From: Prochlorococcus sp. AG-402-N08
GTDB lineage: Bacteria; Cyanobacteriota; Cyanobacteriia; PCC-6307; Cyanobiaceae
Reading direction: 5' to 3'
DNA length: 64,000 bases
Assembly (NCBI GenBank): GCA_003216535.1
Contig: QCIS01000004.1
Span: 93,899-157,898, forward strand
Shown here: positions 38,061 through 47,994 of the stretch, piece by piece
Numbering within the stretch: the first letter of the stretch is position 1
How the letters are laid out: every line of letters starts with the position of its first letter
Translations under genes and position numbers: made by a program
The notes under the pieces: model-generated
Seen by the model: only the letters and a program-made list of their open reading frames with translations
Told to the model about the DNA's origin: nothing
The model's database searches: none

Positions 38061-38564
38061 GTGAAAAGGTTAGTAATTGGGAGAGGAAGTGTATTTGCAG
38101 ATTTGTTAGTAATTGGTGAGGCACCTGGAGCACAGGAAGATTTAGAAGGAAAACCTTATGTAGGTAAATCTGGTAAGTTATTAAACGAATTATTAATACA
38201 AGCTGGGATTGACTATAAGAAGGATGTTTATTTTTGTAATGTAATTAAATGTCGTCCACCAAATAATAGAAAACCCACTGCAAGAGAAATTAATATTCAT
38301 AAACCTTGGTTATTACAGCAAATAAAGCTAGTTGATCCAAAAATTTTATTACTTACTGGTTCTACTGCTATGAGAGCTATTTTAGAAGTTAAAGATCCTA
38401 TAAGTAATTTAAGAGGTCAATGGATTAAAAAAGATGGGAGAGAAATTATGGTAATTTTTCATCCATCTTATTTGTTGAGATTTCCTTCAAAGGAAATCAA
38501 TAAACCTTACCATCTAACTATGAAAGACCTAGAGAATGTAAGTGGTAAACTATATGCCGTATAA
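38061..38564 (+). CDS. Family-4-type uracil-DNA glycosylase lacking Fe-S ligands
   Basis: 167 residues from GTG at 38061. Motif A GEAPGAQED and motif B HPSYLLR are intact, with VIKCRPPNNRKP in between, so the uracil pocket looks functional. Usual family-4 enzymes bind a [4Fe-4S] cluster with four Cys: two in an N-terminal C-x2-C, one in KCRPP, one about 16 residues later. Here the N-terminal segment is missing (an in-frame stop lies at 38022 and the leader has no Cys) and the last position is His (INIHKPWLL). Only one ligand remains. Removes uracil from DNA. Confidence 0.87.
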   Translation: MKRLVIGRGSVFADLLVIGEAPGAQEDLEGKPYVGKSGKLLNELLIQAGIDYKKDVYFCNVIKCRPPNNRKPTAREINIHKPWLLQQIKLVDPKILLLTGSTAMRAILEVKDPISNLRGQWIKKDGREIMVIFHPSYLLRFPSKEINKPYHLTMKDLENVSGKLYAV

Positions 38565-38599
38565 TTTAGTGAAATCCTTTTTGAATATCAAGAATTTTA

Positions 38600-39817
38600 A
38601 TGTCATTAACTCAATCAAAAGAGGTTAATAGTCTCTCCAAAAGATATTCAACTCATATTGAGAGAAGGATAACTAGAACAGTAATGGTGGGTGATATAGC
38701 TATTGGAAGTGATTATCCAGTAAGAGTTCAATCGATGATAAATGAAGATACGATGGATGTAGAAAATGCTTACTTAGCTATCAAAAGACTTCATGATGTG
38801 GGTTGTGAAATAGTAAGGTTAACTGTCCCTTCCTTAGCACACGCAAAAGCAGTAGGAGATATAAAAGAAAAATTATTAGAAAATAATATCAATACTCCCT
38901 TGGTGGCTGATGTTCACCATAATGGTATGAAAATTGCAATGGAAGTTGCAAAACATGTTGATAAAGTAAGAATTAATCCTGGATTGTTTGTTTTTGAAAA
39001 ATCAGTCCCCACAAGAACTGAATATACAGACGAGGAATTTGAAACTATTAAACAAACAATACTTAAAAGGTTTACCCCTTTAGTAGAAGTTTTAAAGGCT
39101 GAAAACAAAGCTCTAAGAATTGGAGTTAATCATGGATCTCTATCTGAGAGAATGCTTTTTACTTATGGAGATACTCCATTAGGAATGACTGAATCTGCAA
39201 TGGAGTTCGTTAAAATTTGTGATGAGCTTGATTTTCATAACATAATTATTTCTATGAAAGCTTCCAGGGCTCCTGTCATGATGGCAGCTTACAGAATGAT
39301 CGCAGATAGGCTTGACTCAGAAGGATATAACTATCCTTTACATTTAGGAGTGACTGAAGCTGGGGATGGTGATTATGGAAGGATTAAAAGTACTGCTGGA
39401 ATTGGAACGCTCTTAGCAGAGGGATTAGGAGATACCATCAGGGTTTCTTTAACAGAAGCTCCAGAGAAGGAAATACCAGTTTGCTATTCAATTTTGCAAT
39501 CTTTAGGATTAAGAAAAACAATGGTTGAATACATCAGTTGCCCTAGTTGTGGGAGAACACTTTTCAATCTAGAAGAAGTTGTAGACAAAGTTAGGAACGC
39601 TACTTCACATTTGACGGGTCTAGACATAGCAATAATGGGATGTATCGTTAATGGCCCAGGTGAAATGGCTGACGCTGATTATGGATATGTTGGTAAAGGC
39701 AAAGGAACTATAGCCTTATATAGAAGGAAAGAAGAGATAAAAAGAGTACCTGAAGATGAGGGAGTTAATGCTTTAATCCAACTTATTAAGGAAGATGGGA
39801 AGTGGATTGATCCTTAA
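38600..39817 (+). CDS. ispG: 4-hydroxy-3-methylbut-2-enyl-diphosphate synthase
   Basis: 405 residues, the usual cyanobacterial length. N-terminal TIM-barrel part has [24 protein letters not shown] split over residues ~29-52; the C-terminal Fe-S part has CPSCGRTLF and [15 protein letters not shown] with the three cluster cysteines. Penultimate step of the MEP isoprenoid pathway (MEcPP to HMBPP), ferredoxin-dependent in cyanobacteria. Confidence 0.96.
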   Translation: MSLTQSKEVNSLSKRYSTHIERRITRTVMVGDIAIGSDYPVRVQSMINEDTMDVENAYLAIKRLHDVGCEIVRLTVPSLAHAKAVGDIKEKLLENNINTPLVADVHHNGMKIAMEVAKHVDKVRINPGLFVFEKSVPTRTEYTDEEFETIKQTILKRFTPLVEVLKAENKALRIGVNHGSLSERMLFTYGDTPLGMTESAMEFVKICDELDFHNIIISMKASRAPVMMAAYRMIADRLDSEGYNYPLHLGVTEAGDGDYGRIKSTAGIGTLLAEGLGDTIRVSLTEAPEKEIPVCYSILQSLGLRKTMVEYISCPSCGRTLFNLEEVVDKVRNATSHLTGLDIAIMGCIVNGPGEMADADYGYVGKGKGTIALYRRKEEIKRVPEDEGVNALIQLIKEDGKWIDP

Positions 39818-39894
39818 GGATTTGTCAAATTTTTTGAAATTATAAATAAATTCTTTTTATAATAGAAAATATAGAATCTTTTGAAGATAAGAAA

Positions 39895-41214
39895 TTGCTT
39901 AAAAAAAAATTTATAATTCTGTTTGCGACAACCTTTTCTGGGCTATTTTTAAATAATTTTGCAGAAGCAACAGTTTTAAATAATAGTTATAAAGAAGTAA
40001 TTGATCATGTTTGGCAAATTGTATATAGAGATTTTCTTGATTCAAACGGTAAATTTCAAAAGTCTAATTGGATTAATCTAAGAAAAGAAGTTTTATCAAA
40101 AACATATTCAGACAGCAATGAAGCATATGATGCTATTAGAAATATGCTTTCTAAGTTAGATGATTCTTATACAAGATTTTTAGAACCTAAGGAATTTAAT
40201 CAAATGAGAATTGATACCTCTGGTGAATTAACTGGAGTTGGTATCCAAATAGTTAAAGATAAAGAATCTGATGATTTAATAATTATTTCTGCCATAGAGG
40301 GCACCCCTGCATTTGATGCTGGAATTAAAGCTAGAGATAAAATATTATCTATAGATAATATTTCTACTCAAGGCATGAATATAGAGGAGGCCGTGAAATT
40401 AATAAGAGGACAGAGAGGTACAAAAGTTAAACTTGAAATTCTGAGAGGTTCTGAATCCTTTTTTGAGATTTTATTAAGAGAAAAGATTGAAATAAAATCT
40501 GTATCAAGTAAAGTCAATCAAACTAAAAATGGCTTATTAATTGGCTACTTAAGAATTAAACAATTTAATGCAAATGCATCAAAAGAGACTAGAGATGCTA
40601 TTAAAGATTTAGAAACAAAAAAAGTCGCTGGATATGTTCTTGACTTGAGAAGTAATCCGGGAGGTTTATTAGGATCAAGCATTGATATCTCAAGGCACTT
40701 CATTAACAAAGGAGTAATAGTAAGTACAGTAAGTAAAAATGGTTTAAAAGAAACAAAAAGAGGAAACGGTCAAGCTCTAACAAAAAAACCCTTAGTTGTC
40801 TTAGTTAATGAGGGTTCTGCTAGTGCTAGTGAAATAGTTTCTGGTGCAATAAAAGATAATAAAAGAGGAAAATTAGTTGGGAAGAAAACTTTTGGTAAAG
40901 GTCTAGTTCAATCTATGAGAACATTAGTTGATGGTTCAGGGTTAACTGTTACAGTCGCTAAGTATTTAACTCCTAACGGTACTGATATAAACAAATTTGG
41001 AATTATTCCTGACATAGAAGTGAAAATGAATATCAACCCTATCCTCCAAAGAGAGATTGGAACTAGAAGAGATAAACAATATAGAGCTGGTGAAAAAGAG
41101 CTTATAAATATAATTAATAAAAAGAATCAGATAAGTGAATTTATCCCTAACACTACAAACCTTAATGCATTCCTAAAAATTAATGAGGAAGATAAAGTAT
41201 TTTCATTAAATTAA
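39895..41214 (+). CDS. S41 carboxyl-terminal processing protease
   Basis: 439 residues from a TTG at 39895, with a signal peptide (FIILFATTFSGLFLNNFAEA). PDZ domain ~residues 105-185 (GELTGVGIQIVKD to EAVKLIRGQRGTKVKL), then the S41 core: YVLDLRSNPGGLL, VNEGSASASEIVSGA with the nucleophile Ser, and KKTFGKGLVQ with the general-base Lys. CtpA-like enzymes mature the D1 protein in the lumen; several paralogues exist in cyanobacteria, so the exact substrate is open. Convergent with nadA, overlapping by four bases. Confidence 0.9.
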   Translation: MLKKKFIILFATTFSGLFLNNFAEATVLNNSYKEVIDHVWQIVYRDFLDSNGKFQKSNWINLRKEVLSKTYSDSNEAYDAIRNMLSKLDDSYTRFLEPKEFNQMRIDTSGELTGVGIQIVKDKESDDLIIISAIEGTPAFDAGIKARDKILSIDNISTQGMNIEEAVKLIRGQRGTKVKLEILRGSESFFEILLREKIEIKSVSSKVNQTKNGLLIGYLRIKQFNANASKETRDAIKDLETKKVAGYVLDLRSNPGGLLGSSIDISRHFINKGVIVSTVSKNGLKETKRGNGQALTKKPLVVLVNEGSASASEIVSGAIKDNKRGKLVGKKTFGKGLVQSMRTLVDGSGLTVTVAKYLTPNGTDINKFGIIPDIEVKMNINPILQREIGTRRDKQYRAGEKELINIINKKNQISEFIPNTTNLNAFLKINEEDKVFSLN

Positions 41215-42125
41215 TTACTCATATCCAGCATTCTCTTTATTGGCACATAGGCTCTTCTTATTATCTCTGGGTCAAGTTCAATAGAAGGAGAATTGTTTTT
41301 CAAACAATCTAGAATTTTTTCTAAAGTATTTAATTTCATATATGGACACTCGTTACATTTACAACCTTCTATATCTGGAACTTCGATGAAGATTTTATTA
41401 GGTTCTTTCTTCTTCATTTGATGGATTATTCCAGGTTCAGTTAATACCATGTATGTTTTAGATGGATCTTTACTTACGAAATCAAGCAGTTTACTTGTTG
41501 ATCCAATAAAGTCTGAGAGAATTAGTAAATTTTGACTACATTCAGGATGAGCAATGACTTTTGATCCTGGATTTTGATATTTTAATTTAAGCAGTGCTTC
41601 TTCACTAAATGATTCATGAACAATGCAGCTGCCTGGCCATAATTTAAGATCTCTTCCTGAATTTTTCTGCACCCATCTCCCAAGGTTCTGATCTGGCGCA
41701 AATATTATCTTTTTATCTTGAGGTATCTTTTTAACTAATGAGACTGCATTACTGCTTGTACAAATCAGATCACTTTGCGCTTTTACTTCTGCAGTACAAT
41801 TTATATAACTTACTACATAGTGATCTGGATTTTCTTCCCTAAATTTTTGAAATTTATCTGAGGGACAATCGTCTGCTAATGAGCATCCAGCGTCAATATC
41901 TGGTAATAGGACTGTTTTATTTGGGCTAAGTATTTTTGCAGTTTCGGCCATAAAGTGTACACCGCAAAAAATTATTATATCTGCATCATTATTTGCAGCT
42001 TTCCTAGATAGATCTAATGAATCACCAATAAAATCTGCAATTTCTTGAATCTCTGGAGATTGATAATAGTGCGCAAGAATAATGGCATTAGCTTTTTTGC
42101 AACGCTCCTTTATTTCAGAAATCAA
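41211..42125 (-). CDS. nadA: Quinolinate synthase A
   Basis: 304 residues. NAIILAHYYQSPEIQEIADFIGDSL, CGVHFMAETAKIL and the three cluster ligands: Cys in VHFM region (FCGVHF), CTSSNAV and CKCNECPYM. Makes quinolinate from iminoaspartate and dihydroxyacetone phosphate for NAD, with an O2-sensitive [4Fe-4S] cluster. The TTG at 42125 is the first standard start; the frame is open a further ~55 bases upstream with no ATG, GTG or TTG. Confidence 0.93.
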   Translation of the reverse strand: MISEIKERCKKANAIILAHYYQSPEIQEIADFIGDSLDLSRKAANNDADIIIFCGVHFMAETAKILSPNKTVLLPDIDAGCSLADDCPSDKFQKFREENPDHYVVSYINCTAEVKAQSDLICTSSNAVSLVKKIPQDKKIIFAPDQNLGRWVQKNSGRDLKLWPGSCIVHESFSEEALLKLKYQNPGSKVIAHPECSQNLLILSDFIGSTSKLLDFVSKDPSKTYMVLTEPGIIHQMKKKEPNKIFIEVPDIEGCKCNECPYMKLNTLEKILDCLKNNSPSIELDPEIIRRAYVPIKRMLDMSN

Positions 42126-42225
42126 ATCCTCTTCAGTTTGAGCGGATTTCTGTTTTGCAGTAGAAGTTATACTGGTCAGGATTTAGAATATCTCTAAATA
42201 GATTATATGCCTTTAAACAGAAAAA

Positions 42226-43062
42226 ATTCTGACAAATTTAAAAATTGCTATTGTTGGTGACTGTCATGGTCAATGGTCTGAATTAGACTTGAAAGTCTTA
42301 TCGATTATTAAACCAAGTATTGTTTTATTTGTTGGGGATATTTCTGATGGGAGTGTCAAAATAATAAAAAAAATCAATGAGATCAAAATTCCTACTTTTG
42401 TGATTTTAGGAAATCATGATAGAGGTAAGGACTCTACAGGTGAAATTCTCTCTAAGCAGATACGTGTTCTTGGTGAAAAATATTGTGCATGGGATTTAAA
42501 AGTTTTTAATAATCAAATAAACTTACTTTCTGCGAGACCATGTAGTTCTGGAGGTGGTTATTATCTTTCAAAAGAAGTTAAAGGCGTTTATGGACCTATC
42601 ACTGAGCAAGATTCAATAAATAAAATTATCAAATGTTCAGAGGAGACTATCGAAGATATCCCTTTAATAATTATGTCTCATGCTGGCCCTTCTGGTTTAG
42701 GCTCAGAACCTAAAAGCATTTGTGGGAAAGACTGGAAATTACCCTCTATAGATTGGGGAGATAGAGATTTGTCTGTGGCTATTTCACAAATACAAAAGAA
42801 AAGAAAAGTTGAGCTTGTAATTTTTGGTCATATGCACAATCGGCTTAAAAGAAATCTTGGTTTAAGAGAGATGTTTAAAATTGATAGCAAAGGAACAATT
42901 TATTTAAACACTGCTGTAGTGCCAAGATATAAAACTGATGAAGATGGGAAATTATTAATTAACTTTTCATGGATTGAATTTGAAAAAAAGGAATTAATAA
43001 ATGTTTCTCATCGATGGTATTCAGAATCAGGTGAAATTTATGAAGAAGATAAATTTTTTTAG
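42226..43062 (+). CDS. Calcineurin-like metallophosphoesterase (TIGR04168-like), start problem
   Basis: Motifs in order: GDCHGQW, VGDISDGS, GNHDRG, SHAGPSG and FGHMHNR, the full two-metal phosphoesterase set. The first standard start in frame (ATG 42289) would remove the metal-binding GDCHG, so the gene must start earlier, where only ATT (42226) or CTG (42229) is available after a TAA at 42214. An out-of-frame ATG at 42207 would read through to the domain if the A6 run at 42221-42226 had five A. Substrate unknown, probably cytoplasmic. Confidence 0.75.
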   Translation: MLTNLKIAIVGDCHGQWSELDLKVLSIIKPSIVLFVGDISDGSVKIIKKINEIKIPTFVILGNHDRGKDSTGEILSKQIRVLGEKYCAWDLKVFNNQINLLSARPCSSGGGYYLSKEVKGVYGPITEQDSINKIIKCSEETIEDIPLIIMSHAGPSGLGSEPKSICGKDWKLPSIDWGDRDLSVAISQIQKKRKVELVIFGHMHNRLKRNLGLREMFKIDSKGTIYLNTAVVPRYKTDEDGKLLINFSWIEFEKKELINVSHRWYSESGEIYEEDKFF

Positions 43063-43085
43063 GATTAGATTTTTCTGATCAAATT

Positions 43086-43883
43086 TTAAGTATTTTTGGG
43101 CTTTTCATATCTTGAAAATAATGTTTGAGATAAGATATAACCCGCAATTCCGGCGGCTGTAAATGCTAAACCATTTTTAAATAAAGGTAATAAATCATTT
43201 GTTCTGGATATTATCGGTGCTAAACCAAAAATTCCAAATAACATTCCCCATAAAGGAGAAAGAAGAGCTAAAAATCCAATTGATATGAATTGACCTTCTT
43301 TTCTTGGAGCAGATGCGAAACCTGCTACTAAACCTCCAAGAATAGATGTACATAAAGTCCATATATATTGCTCTTTGGGTAGGCCAGGGACAACTTGACA
43401 CCCTCCTCTTTCAAGGCAAATCTTTACTGAATTAATTGCATCCAATACTGCACCATCCTCACCGTGATCTTTTACATAATATTGATTACCAAATCTTGTT
43501 TGAAGCTCAACCCAAAATAACCTTGGCATGAAATTAAAATAAGCCTCTCCGACGTTAAAATTCAGTAAATTGCCTCCTCTAGGATCTGCAACTATCAACA
43601 AACTTGTATCATCTAAATCCCAATAGTTTTTTATTGCGATACCAGGAGAACTCTCAAACTGAGATAAATATCTGATTTTCCACCCACTTTCAATTTCTAG
43701 ATTATTAAGTTTTTCCTCTAAAGATTTTTTCTGATTAGGACTTAATGTTTTAGCCAAATCAATTACTGGTGTTTTTTCTTCTGGTAAGAGATTTGGATTA
43801 TTTATAGCGAAAACGGGTTTATGTGAAATTAAAACTAATATAGATAGAAATATTCCCAATAAATAGTTAATCTTTGAAGGCAT
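43086..43883 (-). CDS. TPM-domain membrane protein (TLP18.3/Psb32-like)
   Basis: 265 residues. Signal/anchor LLGIFLSILVLISHKPVFA, then a TPM domain (PVIDLAKTLSPNQKKSLEEKL to NSVKICLERGGC) and three C-terminal helices. In plants TLP18.3 and in Synechocystis Psb32 act in photosystem II repair from the lumen. The two Cys (KICLERGGC) may form a disulphide. PSII role is inferred from the family. Confidence 0.8.
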   Translation of the reverse strand: MPSKINYLLGIFLSILVLISHKPVFAINNPNLLPEEKTPVIDLAKTLSPNQKKSLEEKLNNLEIESGWKIRYLSQFESSPGIAIKNYWDLDDTSLLIVADPRGGNLLNFNVGEAYFNFMPRLFWVELQTRFGNQYYVKDHGEDGAVLDAINSVKICLERGGCQVVPGLPKEQYIWTLCTSILGGLVAGFASAPRKEGQFISIGFLALLSPLWGMLFGIFGLAPIISRTNDLLPLFKNGLAFTAAGIAGYILSQTLFSRYEKPKNT

Positions 43884-43914
43884 AAATAAGTTTTATCTCT
43901 TTATATTTTCGCCG

Positions 43915-45105
43915 ATGAATAGCTTACCCGCGAATAATCCTGATTGGTTAGTAAAAAAAATAATAAAAATGGGTGGGACTATAAGTTTTTATGATTTTAT
44001 GAATTTTGTTTTAAATGATCCTATTAATGGTTATTACGGAAGTGGTAAAGCTGAGTTAGGCGTTCGAGGAGATTTTGTCACATCACCCTCTTTATCAGAT
44101 GATTTTGCTTTTTTGGTTGGGAAACAAATAGAAGGTTGGTTAATTCAGCTCAAAAGTAGTTTTTTATCTAATCAAAAATTAACTGTAATTGAATTTGGAG
44201 CTGGTGATGGAAGCTTTATGAGTGGATTAATTAAATATTTTTTAGAAAGCAGCAAGAATTTTTTGGAAGAAATTTCTTTTGTAATTATTGAACCTAATGA
44301 AGGGATGGTAGAAAAACAAAAAACTAAATTGGAGGAATTTCTAAACTTAGGTATTGATATTTTATGGAAAGGTTTGCAAGAAGTAGAGGAAAATAATATC
44401 AATGGAATAGTTCTAGCAAATGAGGTTTTAGATGCTTTGCCTGTAGAGAGAATAACCTTTTCAAAAGGAAAATTACATCGGCAAGCAGTATCCATAGATA
44501 AAAAATCTCATAAATTATTTTTTGATGAAATGCCAATTACAAGCGAATTGGGTAAAAGTATTGAACTTGCTAAAAGTGAATTGGGAATCACTATTCCTCC
44601 TGAAGATGTCCTTGAAGGATGGAACACAGAATGGCATGTAAATAACTCAAAATGGTTAAAAGCTATTTATGGAAAAATTAATAATGGTATTTTATTGATA
44701 ATTGATTACGCTAAAGAAGCTAAAAAATACTATAACTCTAGGAATTCTGATGGGACGATAGTTTCTTACGAAAATCAAAAAATGATGAATAATGTCTTAG
44801 ATTCCCCTGGAAATTGCGATTTAACATCGCATATGTGCGTAGAAACTTTAATTAATGATGCTGAGGCTCTTGGATTTAATACTGTTGGAATAACTAAACA
44901 AGGAGAGGCTTTGTTGGCACTTGGATTGGCAGAGAGACTTTATGGAATTCAGAAAGAATTTAAGGAGGATTTGTCAAATGCGCTTTTAAGAAGAGAGGCA
45001 TTACTGAGATTGGTTGATCCTGTATGTCTAGGTGATTTTAAGTGGTTTGTTTTTAATAAATTTAAAGAGAAGAAAATGAACATAAATTCAACCTGCTTTC
45101 GTTAA
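43915..45105 (+). CDS. SAM-dependent methyltransferase, MidA/NDUFAF7 (DUF185) family
   Basis: 396 residues. Family blocks: [41 protein letters not shown], and SAM motif [15 protein letters not shown], later [14 protein letters not shown]. The mitochondrial homologue NDUFAF7 methylates an arginine of a complex I subunit; in cyanobacteria the NDH-1 complex is a plausible target (inference). Convergent with aroB, overlapping by four bases. Confidence 0.88.
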   Translation: MNSLPANNPDWLVKKIIKMGGTISFYDFMNFVLNDPINGYYGSGKAELGVRGDFVTSPSLSDDFAFLVGKQIEGWLIQLKSSFLSNQKLTVIEFGAGDGSFMSGLIKYFLESSKNFLEEISFVIIEPNEGMVEKQKTKLEEFLNLGIDILWKGLQEVEENNINGIVLANEVLDALPVERITFSKGKLHRQAVSIDKKSHKLFFDEMPITSELGKSIELAKSELGITIPPEDVLEGWNTEWHVNNSKWLKAIYGKINNGILLIIDYAKEAKKYYNSRNSDGTIVSYENQKMMNNVLDSPGNCDLTSHMCVETLINDAEALGFNTVGITKQGEALLALGLAERLYGIQKEFKEDLSNALLRREALLRLVDPVCLGDFKWFVFNKFKEKKMNINSTCFR

Positions 45106-46193
45106 GAAAAAAACTTTAAAAATAATGAATCCTCTACGTCATCATATATATCCACTTCACCAATTTCTTTAGGTAAGATAAATCTCATTTTGCCATCACG
45201 AACTTTTTTGTCGCCCATAAGTATTGTTAGAACGTCTTCTTTTTTTATTTTAGGGATCTCGGTAGGGAGATCGTAACCCTTCAAAAGATTCTTCTGTCTC
45301 TCTAATTCTTCTTTAGACCATAACCCTTTCTCAATTGCTATCTTCCCCGCAATATTCATACCAATTGATATTGCCTCACCATGCAGAAATTTGCCGTATC
45401 CACATAAATTTTCAATAACGTGACCAAAAGAATGGCCATAATTCAATATTGCTCTGACACCATTTTCATGTTCGTCTTGAGAAACAATATGAGACTTTGT
45501 TTTAATTGAACTATCAATTATTTTAACTAAAGATTCATTTTTAAGATTTATAAGTTCATTCTTGTTTTTTTCAATTTCTAAGTATTCGAAAAGTGCTTTA
45601 TCTCTTATTACTCCGTATTTTATGACCTCGGCCATGCCTGCACTAAATTCTCTTTTGGGCAAACTTTTTAAAGTTTGCGGATCAATGAAAACAGCTTTAG
45701 GTTGATGGAAAGCCCCAATTAAATTTTTGCCCTTGGGATGATTAACCGCTGTTTTTCCTCCAACAGATGAATCAACCATAGATAATAATGTCGTTGGGAT
45801 CTGAATATATTCGATACCTCTCAACCAAGTCGCAGCCGCAAAACCACTGATATCTCCAACTATTCCTCCCCCAAGGGCAATAATTATTGAATTTCTATCT
45901 AAACCAAATTCAAATGCAACATTATATATTTCACTTAAAGTTTTCAAGTTTTTGTATGATTCTCCAGCCTTGATAAGGAATATTTTGGCCTGAAAGTTAT
46001 TATCTTCTAAATGATTTAAGAATTTTTCTCCATACAAATTTGATATTTCTTCATTTGAAATCACGAGTATTTTTCTATTTTTTGTTATTCCAATTTTTAA
46101 AAGTTCTTCGCAGATATTGTTCAGTATCCCTGCTTCTAGAGTTACTTCGTATGACTTATCACCTAATGGGACTAATATTTTTCTCTTATTCAC
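45102..46193 (-). CDS. aroB: 3-dehydroquinate synthase
   Basis: 363 residues. NAD-binding [20 protein letters not shown], substrate/zinc regions [20 protein letters not shown], and zinc ligands Glu in [12 protein letters not shown], His in [11 protein letters not shown] and His in [12 protein letters not shown]. Second step of the shikimate pathway. Divergent from purK. Confidence 0.96.
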   Translation of the reverse strand: MNKRKILVPLGDKSYEVTLEAGILNNICEELLKIGITKNRKILVISNEEISNLYGEKFLNHLEDNNFQAKIFLIKAGESYKNLKTLSEIYNVAFEFGLDRNSIIIALGGGIVGDISGFAAATWLRGIEYIQIPTTLLSMVDSSVGGKTAVNHPKGKNLIGAFHQPKAVFIDPQTLKSLPKREFSAGMAEVIKYGVIRDKALFEYLEIEKNKNELINLKNESLVKIIDSSIKTKSHIVSQDEHENGVRAILNYGHSFGHVIENLCGYGKFLHGEAISIGMNIAGKIAIEKGLWSKEELERQKNLLKGYDLPTEIPKIKKEDVLTILMGDKKVRDGKMRFILPKEIGEVDIYDDVEDSLFLKFFS

Positions 46194-46318
46194 AATTCAT
46201 TACCTAGTTAAAATTTATAAATATTTAGTATTAAATACTTTATATATTAGCAAAATCTAAGCTCTAGATACTTAAAAAATCAGTTGTTAAGAATAAGAAA
46301 TCGTAATAAAATCATGCT

Positions 46319-47509
46319 ATGAGTTTTAAAAAAAATATAAACGGTATTAAGAAAAATTATTCTCTAGGAATAATTGGAGGAGGTCAACTGGCTTTGATGT
46401 TAACCGAGGCAGCGAAAAAAAGAGATTTAGAAGTATGTGTGCAAACAAAATCTTGTGATGATCCTGCTGGTTTAAAAGCCGATCATGTCATAGAAGCTGA
46501 TCCTTTAAAGATAAGAGGTAATAAATCATTAATTAATAAATGTGAAAAAATAATTTTTGAAAATGAATGGATAAAAATTGATAAATTAAATTTAATTGAC
46601 AATAACGATATTTTCGTTCCAAGCCTTAATGCAATTAAGCCATTAGTAGATAGGTTTTCTCAAAAAAAATTAATAGATAGAATGAATATCCCCTGTCCAA
46701 AATGGATAAGTGTTGAAGATTTTAAAAATCTCTCGGATGAGGAAATCAATAATTGGAGTTTTCCTTTAATGGCAAAATCAAATAAAGGAGGATATGACGG
46801 TAAAGGGAACAAAAAAATAAAGACAAAAGAAGATTTAGATTCTTTTATAACTGAGAATAATTCTGATAATTGGTTGATAGAAGAATGGATAGAATATGAA
46901 AAGGAACTAGCTCTTGTTGGTTCGAGAGATAGAACCGGTAAGATAAAATTCTTTCCAGTCGTTGAGACGTTCCAATCAAATCATGTTTGTGATTGGGTTA
47001 TTGCACCTGCGACAACTGAATATGATTTGAACTTATTTGCAATAAATATTTTCTCTTCAATAGTCAATGAACTTAATTACGTTGGGGTTTTAGCGATTGA
47101 ATTTTTTTATGGAGATAATGGTCTTTTAATTAATGAAATAGCTCCTAGAACACATAACTCAGCTCATTTCTCTATTGAAGCTTGTACTTCAAGTCAGTTT
47201 GATCAATATGTTTGCATTTCTTCTGGGTTAATACCACCTGAAATCAAAATGAACTGTGAAGGAGCAATTATGATAAATCTACTGGGATTAAAAAAGAATT
47301 TCCCAATTTCAATGGATACAAGAGTTAAAATGTTATCTGAAATTGAGGGTTCTCATATTCATTGTTATGGCAAATCTCGAGAAATTTTGGGAAGAAAAAT
47401 GGCTCACATTACATTTTTATTAAATGGCAAAACGCATTCAGAAAGATATGATGAGGCACAAGTTTTATTAACTATGGTAAGAGACATTTGGCCATCTCCA
47501 AATGGATAA
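46319..47509 (+). CDS. purK: N5-carboxyaminoimidazole ribonucleotide synthase
   Basis: 396 residues, ATP-grasp enzyme: LGIIGGGQLALMLTEAA at the N-terminus, SNKGGYDGKGNK glycine loop, and FFYGDNGLLINEIAPRTHNSAHFSIEA with the Mg2+ ligands. Converts AIR, bicarbonate and ATP to N5-CAIR in purine synthesis. The 6S-like RNA follows 15 bases after the stop, as purK and the 6S gene are linked in other cyanobacteria. Confidence 0.95.
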   Translation: MSFKKNINGIKKNYSLGIIGGGQLALMLTEAAKKRDLEVCVQTKSCDDPAGLKADHVIEADPLKIRGNKSLINKCEKIIFENEWIKIDKLNLIDNNDIFVPSLNAIKPLVDRFSQKKLIDRMNIPCPKWISVEDFKNLSDEEINNWSFPLMAKSNKGGYDGKGNKKIKTKEDLDSFITENNSDNWLIEEWIEYEKELALVGSRDRTGKIKFFPVVETFQSNHVCDWVIAPATTEYDLNLFAINIFSSIVNELNYVGVLAIEFFYGDNGLLINEIAPRTHNSAHFSIEACTSSQFDQYVCISSGLIPPEIKMNCEGAIMINLLGLKKNFPISMDTRVKMLSEIEGSHIHCYGKSREILGRKMAHITFLLNGKTHSERYDEAQVLLTMVRDIWPSPNG

Positions 47510-47524
47510 AAAAATAAGTTAGAG

Positions 47525-47709
47525 TTAAGTCACTGGATCTTTGGTTAAGTTCTTCTTTATGTGCTCTGATCTGACTCTCTTTCGACATGAGGAGACTGTC
47601 GTGATGCGGTAGTAAACCGATCTTGTAATCGGAAACGAAAGCCCACTTTGAATCCTCTTCTGGCATTTCCAGGTCGATGCAGCAGAGAACTGACGGGGAT
47701 CCGGTAACA
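47525..47709 (+). ncRNA. ssrS: 6S RNA candidate (ssrS/ssaA)
   Basis: About 185 nt, the length of cyanobacterial 6S RNA, downstream of purK as known for cyanobacterial 6S genes. GTCACTGGATC (47529-47539) pairs with GATCCGGTAAC (47698-47708) to close the molecule. AGTTCT/AGAACT continues the stem inwards, and inner hairpins include CGACA/TGTCG, CCGAT/ATCGG and CTGG/CCAG. It is far richer in G+C than the surroundings and followed by a terminator. 6S RNA sequesters the housekeeping RNA polymerase. Antisense ORFs here are not genes. Confidence 0.72.
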
Positions 47710-47755
47710 CCTATCAAACTGCTTGCTATAAAAGGCTTTTGATAGGTCTTTTTAT
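47675..47755 (+). repeat. Direct repeat, left copy (6S RNA 3' end plus terminator)
   Basis: Starts CGATGCAGCAGAGAACTGAC and continues through GGGGATCCGGT. The first 31 bases match the right copy at 52384 in 30 positions, and the terminator stem TATCAAA...TTTTGATA is also shared. Candidate attachment-site half. Confidence 0.7.
47709..47755 (+). terminator. Terminator of the 6S-like RNA
   Basis: ACCTATCAAA pairs with TTTTGATAGGT across an 18-base loop, followed by a T-rich tract. It directly precedes the next small gene. Confidence 0.75.
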
Positions 47756-47758
47756 TTT

Positions 47759-47881
47759 ATGAATTTGGTGTGCAGGACCAAATTGCAGGTCGGAAGCCTA
47801 CCAAAATTAATTGCACTTCTTATGGTCTTACTTCTTGTCGGAAGCACTTTTGTTGGTGGAATGATTTACTTTATTAAATAA
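47759..47881 (+). CDS. 40-aa (or 32-aa) single-span membrane protein
   Basis: Ends with LIALLMVLLLVGSTFVGGMI plus YFIK, one clear helix. ATG at 47759 lies on the 6S terminator; the TTG at 47783 has an AGGA five bases upstream and may be the true start (MQVGSLPK). Its stop overlaps the next ATG (TAATG), so the two are coupled. Looks like a small photosystem or cytochrome-type subunit but is not recognised. Confidence 0.55.
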   Translation: MNLVCRTKLQVGSLPKLIALLMVLLLVGSTFVGGMIYFIK

Positions 47882-47994
47882 TGGAATATCTTCAGAACCT
47901 TTGGAATAATCAACCAAATGTAGTTATTGGTGTAGGTGTAGCTACAGCAGTATTGTTGGGAGTTTATATATTTTTACTAGATATAACTAAGTAA
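47881..47994 (+). CDS. 37-aa single-span membrane protein
   Basis: MEYLQNLWNNQPNVVIG, then VGVATAVLLGVYIFLLDITK: short polar N-terminus with one helix. Coupled to the previous gene and abutting the DUF1651 gene. Not recognised among known Psa, Psb or Pet subunits. Confidence 0.6.
   Translation: MEYLQNLWNNQPNVVIGVGVATAVLLGVYIFLLDITK

Noticed and set aside
47472..47717. Long antisense frames (81 and 61 codons) over the 6S-like RNA
   Set aside because: They overlap a structured RNA end to end, have no ribosome-binding site and give Ser/Arg-rich, unrecognisable proteins.
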